From Komagataeibacter kakiaceti JCM 25156 (GTDB lineage Bacteria; Pseudomonadota; Alphaproteobacteria; Acetobacterales; Acetobacteraceae): DNA of 8,966 nt. The notes under the pieces are model-generated. The model was not told the DNA's origin. It did not search any database and worked only from the letters and a program-made list of their open reading frames with translations. The stretch is from assembly GCF_000613305.1 (NCBI RefSeq), contig NZ_BAIO01000066.1, forward strand, positions 1-8,966, written 5' to 3'. Both the position numbers and the translations under genes were made by a program. Positions 6,812 to 8,966 of this stretch are shown here, piece by piece. Within the stretch, counting starts at the first letter, position 1. The number at the start of each line of letters is the position of its first letter.

Positions 6812-6895
6812 ATGGATCACCCCGATGGGCAGGCAGGCATAACACCGCGCGCGCTGTCCATGGCGGGTATGAGGCAAGGAAAGACGCCAGCTTGA
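6812..6895 (+). CDS. Possible 27-codon small ORF ahead of the phosphoesterase
   Basis: An ATG at 6812, with AAGG 9 bases upstream (6799-6802), opens a frame that closes at TGA 6893-6895 and overlaps the phosphoesterase TTG as TTGA. It could be a leader whose translation couples to the next gene. The predicted peptide (MDHPDGQAGITPRALSMAG and on) has no recognisable features, so chance is quite possible. Confidence 0.2.
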   Translation: MDHPDGQAGITPRALSMAGMRQGKTPA

Positions 6896-7809
6896 GCACG
6901 ACCACAATCGCCCATCTTTCAGACCCTCACCTGCCTACCGAAATGGTCCCCCCCCGGCTGGGGGAGCAACTGAACAAACGCATGTTCAGCCATCTTTCAT
7001 GGAAAAGACGCCGCCGTTTCGTACACCGGCCGGAAATTCTGGCCCGTGTGATGGCCGACATCCGCGCCAGTTCCGTCGACATGATCGCCGTGACCGGGGA
7101 TCTGACCAATATGGGCCTGCCGGGAGAATGCCGGCAGGCGCGGCGCTGGCTGGAACAGATGCCCGTGCCGTGCACAGTCATACCCGGAAATCATGACACC
7201 CTTGTTCAGGACAACTGGCATGACACGGTCGGCCTGTGGTTGCCATGGATGGGGCCCCTCCCCTTTCCGTTTGTCCGCCGGGTGGGAAACGTGGCGCTGA
7301 TTGGCGTCAGTTCCTGCGTGCCGGTCCCCTGGTTCCTGGCGACCGGCCGGGTGGGCGCGCACCAGTTGCAGCGCCTGCGCGCCATCCTGCACGAAACGGC
7401 GCGAGACGGCCTGTGCCGGATCGTCATGATCCACCACCCCCCCGTGGCGGGTCTGGCATCCCGGCGTAAGGCCCTGACGGATATAGAGGATTTTTCCGCC
7501 TGCATTGCACGGGAAGGAGCCGAGATGGTGCTGCATGGCCACATCCACCTTTCCACCATCTCCTCCCTGCCCGGGCCGGACGGGGCCGTGCCCGTGCTTG
7601 GCGTTGCCTCCGCCTCCGCGCGATCGCATGATCCGCTGCGCGCGGCGGCCTGGAATCGCATTACCGTGACCCCGGACGGCGCGGGCTACACGCTGGCCGT
7701 TACAAGACGTTTCTTTCCAATAGATGAGGACGGCGACACAACGCAGGAAACTATTTTTGAACATACCCCTCCATCCAGCCGTTTTTCGGGTATAAGCACG
7801 CCCACATGA
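6892..7809 (+). CDS. Calcineurin-like metallophosphoesterase
   Basis: This is a 305-residue protein with the full dimetal phosphoesterase set: LSDPHL (Asp11, His13), TGDLTN (Asp70), GNHD (Asn100, His101), MIHHPP (His181/His182) and LHGHIHL (His217, His219). The pattern and the early D-x-H resemble the class III/CpdA type of enzymes that hydrolyse phosphate mono- or diesters; the actual substrate is unknown. There is no signal peptide, so it should be cytoplasmic. The TTG start is required because the next ATG (6943) would remove the Asp11/His13 metal ligands and no other start lies in frame nearby; AAGGA at 6876-6880 is 11 bases upstream. It is divergent from the lipid kinase and overlaps the following permease gene as ATGA. 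Given the neighbours, a lipid-phosphate or lipid A-related role is conceivable but only inferred. Confidence 0.85.
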   Translation: MSTTTIAHLSDPHLPTEMVPPRLGEQLNKRMFSHLSWKRRRRFVHRPEILARVMADIRASSVDMIAVTGDLTNMGLPGECRQARRWLEQMPVPCTVIPGNHDTLVQDNWHDTVGLWLPWMGPLPFPFVRRVGNVALIGVSSCVPVPWFLATGRVGAHQLQRLRAILHETARDGLCRIVMIHHPPVAGLASRRKALTDIEDFSACIAREGAEMVLHGHIHLSTISSLPGPDGAVPVLGVASASARSHDPLRAAAWNRITVTPDGAGYTLAVTRRFFPIDEDGDTTQETIFEHTPPSSRFSGISTPT

Positions 7810-8966
7810 GCCGCATGTCTTTTCAGCACGGGATAATGGGAAAACTGCTCCCCAGCACAATGGATCGCTATCTTCTGCGCCAGGTTGTGCCGCCGTTTTC
7901 CATTGCGCTTGGCGTCGTCATGGCGGCCCTGCTGCTGGAACGGCTGCTGGTGCTGTTTGACATCCTGGCCGCCAATGGCAGCTCGATGAAGACGTTCTTC
8001 GGCCTGCTCAGCGACCTGATCCCGCATTATCTGGGTCTGGCACTGCCCGCGGCCATGTGCGTAAGCGTGTTTTCCGTCGTCCGCCGCATGAGCGCGAACC
8101 ATGAAATCGACGCGCTGACGGCCAGCGGGGTTTCGATTTTCCGCATCTGCCAGCCTTTCGTGCTGACCGGCGCGATATTCAGCCTGCTCGCATTCTCGCT
8201 GTACGGGTTCATCCAGCCCTATGCGCGCTATGACTACCGATCGGCCTTCTATTTCGCCAGCCATGCCGGGTGGGCGCCGCATCTGCAGTCCAAGATGTTC
8301 GCGGCGTCGGACAATATCCTGCTTACGGCGGAAAACGTGGACCATGCCGGTTCAAGGATGTGGCACGTCTTTATCCGTGACAATACGGACAAGACGCATG
8401 TGCGCTACATTTCCGCGCAGAAGGGCTATCTCTACAACCCCGCCGATGGCTCGAACATACGCCTTGATCTGGTGGATGGCACGATCATAACCGACAGTCA
8501 GGACAAGCCCCCCAGCATCACCGGCTTCACCCGCACCACGCAGCTGATCTCCCCCAACCACAAGATTGATGATGAAGCCTACCGCAACCGCGGCGAAACC
8601 GAACGTGAACTGACCGTGCCGGAGCTGTACGCGGGCATACGGCACGGGTACAAGGGGCTGAGCCATTCGTACATGCTGGCCGAACTCCATTTCCGTCTGG
8701 CGCGGACCATCGCCATCCCCTTCATTCCCATCCTGGCCTGCGCCCTGGCGGGGGTGCGCAAGCGCCAGCGCGGCAACCCGGGGCTGGCCATCGCCGCCAT
8801 CACGCTGGTCGGCTTCGACCATACGCTCCAGATGGGCATGAGCTTCGTCGCCAACATGCACATGTCACCGCTGCTGGTCATCTGGCTGCCCACCGCCGGG
8901 TTCGCGTTCATCTGCGTGGGCATGCTGATCCGGCAGGCCGGCGGGCTGCGCACGCTGCTGGTCCGT
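7806..8966 (+). CDS. lptF: LptF/LptG-family export permease (3' end outside window)
   Basis: The frame is open for 387 codons from ATG 7806 to the last base of the window. It fits the YjgP/YjgQ family, the membrane subunits of the Lpt machine that lift LPS from the inner membrane. MDRYLLRQ (from residue 19) and a long helix rich in A/L/V (about 28-50) open the protein. Two more helices follow near 65-90 and 112-135. A soluble periplasmic domain with NILLTAENV and YISAQKGYLYN fills about 140-295. Helices resume near 301-320, 327-350 and 357-378. That gives the expected six helices with a jelly-roll insertion, nearly full length. ATG 7806 overlaps the phosphoesterase stop (ATGA); the internal ATGs at 7815, 7836 and 7860 are alternatives, the last matching the usual family N-terminus best. 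No strong ribosome site is visible, so coupling is likely. LptF rather than LptG is a judgement from the N-terminus. Confidence 0.85.
   Translation, partial: MSRMSFQHGIMGKLLPSTMDRYLLRQVVPPFSIALGVVMAALLLERLLVLFDILAANGSSMKTFFGLLSDLIPHYLGLALPAAMCVSVFSVVRRMSANHEIDALTASGVSIFRICQPFVLTGAIFSLLAFSLYGFIQPYARYDYRSAFYFASHAGWAPHLQSKMFAASDNILLTAENVDHAGSRMWHVFIRDNTDKTHVRYISAQKGYLYNPADGSNIRLDLVDGTIITDSQDKPPSITGFTRTTQLISPNHKIDDEAYRNRGETERELTVPELYAGIRHGYKGLSHSYMLAELHFRLARTIAIPFIPILACALAGVRKRQRGNPGLAIAAITLVGFDHTLQMGMSFVANMHMSPLLVIWLPTAGFAFICVGMLIRQAGGLRTLLVR

Noticed and set aside
6997..7860. 287-codon minus-strand open frame opposite the phosphoesterase
   Set aside because: The plus strand has all metal-ligand motifs of a phosphoesterase; the reverse has none of its own.
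7686..8861. Two minus-strand open frames opposite the permease
   Set aside because: The plus-strand frame is open for 387 codons with a full LptF/G layout; the reverse products are His/Gln/Arg-rich shadows.
1..8966. tRNA, rRNA, CRISPR array, insertion sequence or prophage elements
   Set aside because: No cloverleaf, spaced repeats, transposase or terminal inverted repeats were seen on either strand.

Overview
The window looks like a piece of a high-GC alphaproteobacterial chromosome, most likely an acetic acid bacterium (Acetobacteraceae, Komagataeibacter/Gluconacetobacter type). The reasons are the high GC, a bacterial sphingolipid cluster built around a soluble serine palmitoyltransferase with its own acyl carrier protein and acyl-AMP ligase, and an LPS-type export permease of a Gram-negative. 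The genus is an inference from general resemblance, not a search.

Layout. Positions 1-164 hold the 3' end of an unrecognised upstream gene. A plus-strand run follows: a CDP-glycerol-glycerophosphotransferase-like protein (225-1358), a fatty-acyl-AMP ligase (1355-3147, overlapping by 4 bases), a 192-base gap with a hairpin, an acyl carrier protein (3340-3591) and serine palmitoyltransferase (3598-4799). A minus-strand pair converges on it: a diacylglycerol/ceramide-kinase-family lipid kinase (6733 to 5757) followed by a nucleotidyltransferase that I read as Tam41-like (5753 to 4783), whose stop overlaps the end of the palmitoyltransferase gene by 17 bases. Beyond 6.73 kb a divergent plus-strand pair begins: a calcineurin-like phosphoesterase (6892-7809) and, through an ATGA overlap, an LptF/LptG-family permease (7806 to the window end, still open).

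How the genes fit together. The ligase would activate a fatty acid as acyl-AMP and load the carrier protein. The palmitoyltransferase would condense the acyl thioester with serine to 3-ketosphinganine. Reductase and ceramide synthase are not in the window. The kinase could then phosphorylate ceramide or a long-chain base, and the nucleotidyltransferase and the glycerophosphotransferase-like enzyme are candidates for building a polar headgroup. A CDP-ceramide route (kinase plus Tam41-like cytidylyltransferase) is the most interesting hypothesis here; it is inferred from motifs and neighbourhood only.

Quality warning. At least five reading-frame breaks, probably six, fall between about 70 and 6590: two in the ligase, one each in palmitoyltransferase, nucleotidyltransferase and kinase, and probably one in the 5' fragment. 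The five in recognised genes can be repaired by adding one or two bases, mostly G. In each case the broken frames join into one family-like protein, so missing bases in the assembly are more likely than real gene death, but recent inactivation of the pathway cannot be excluded. The carrier protein, the first transferase, the phosphoesterase and the permease are intact.
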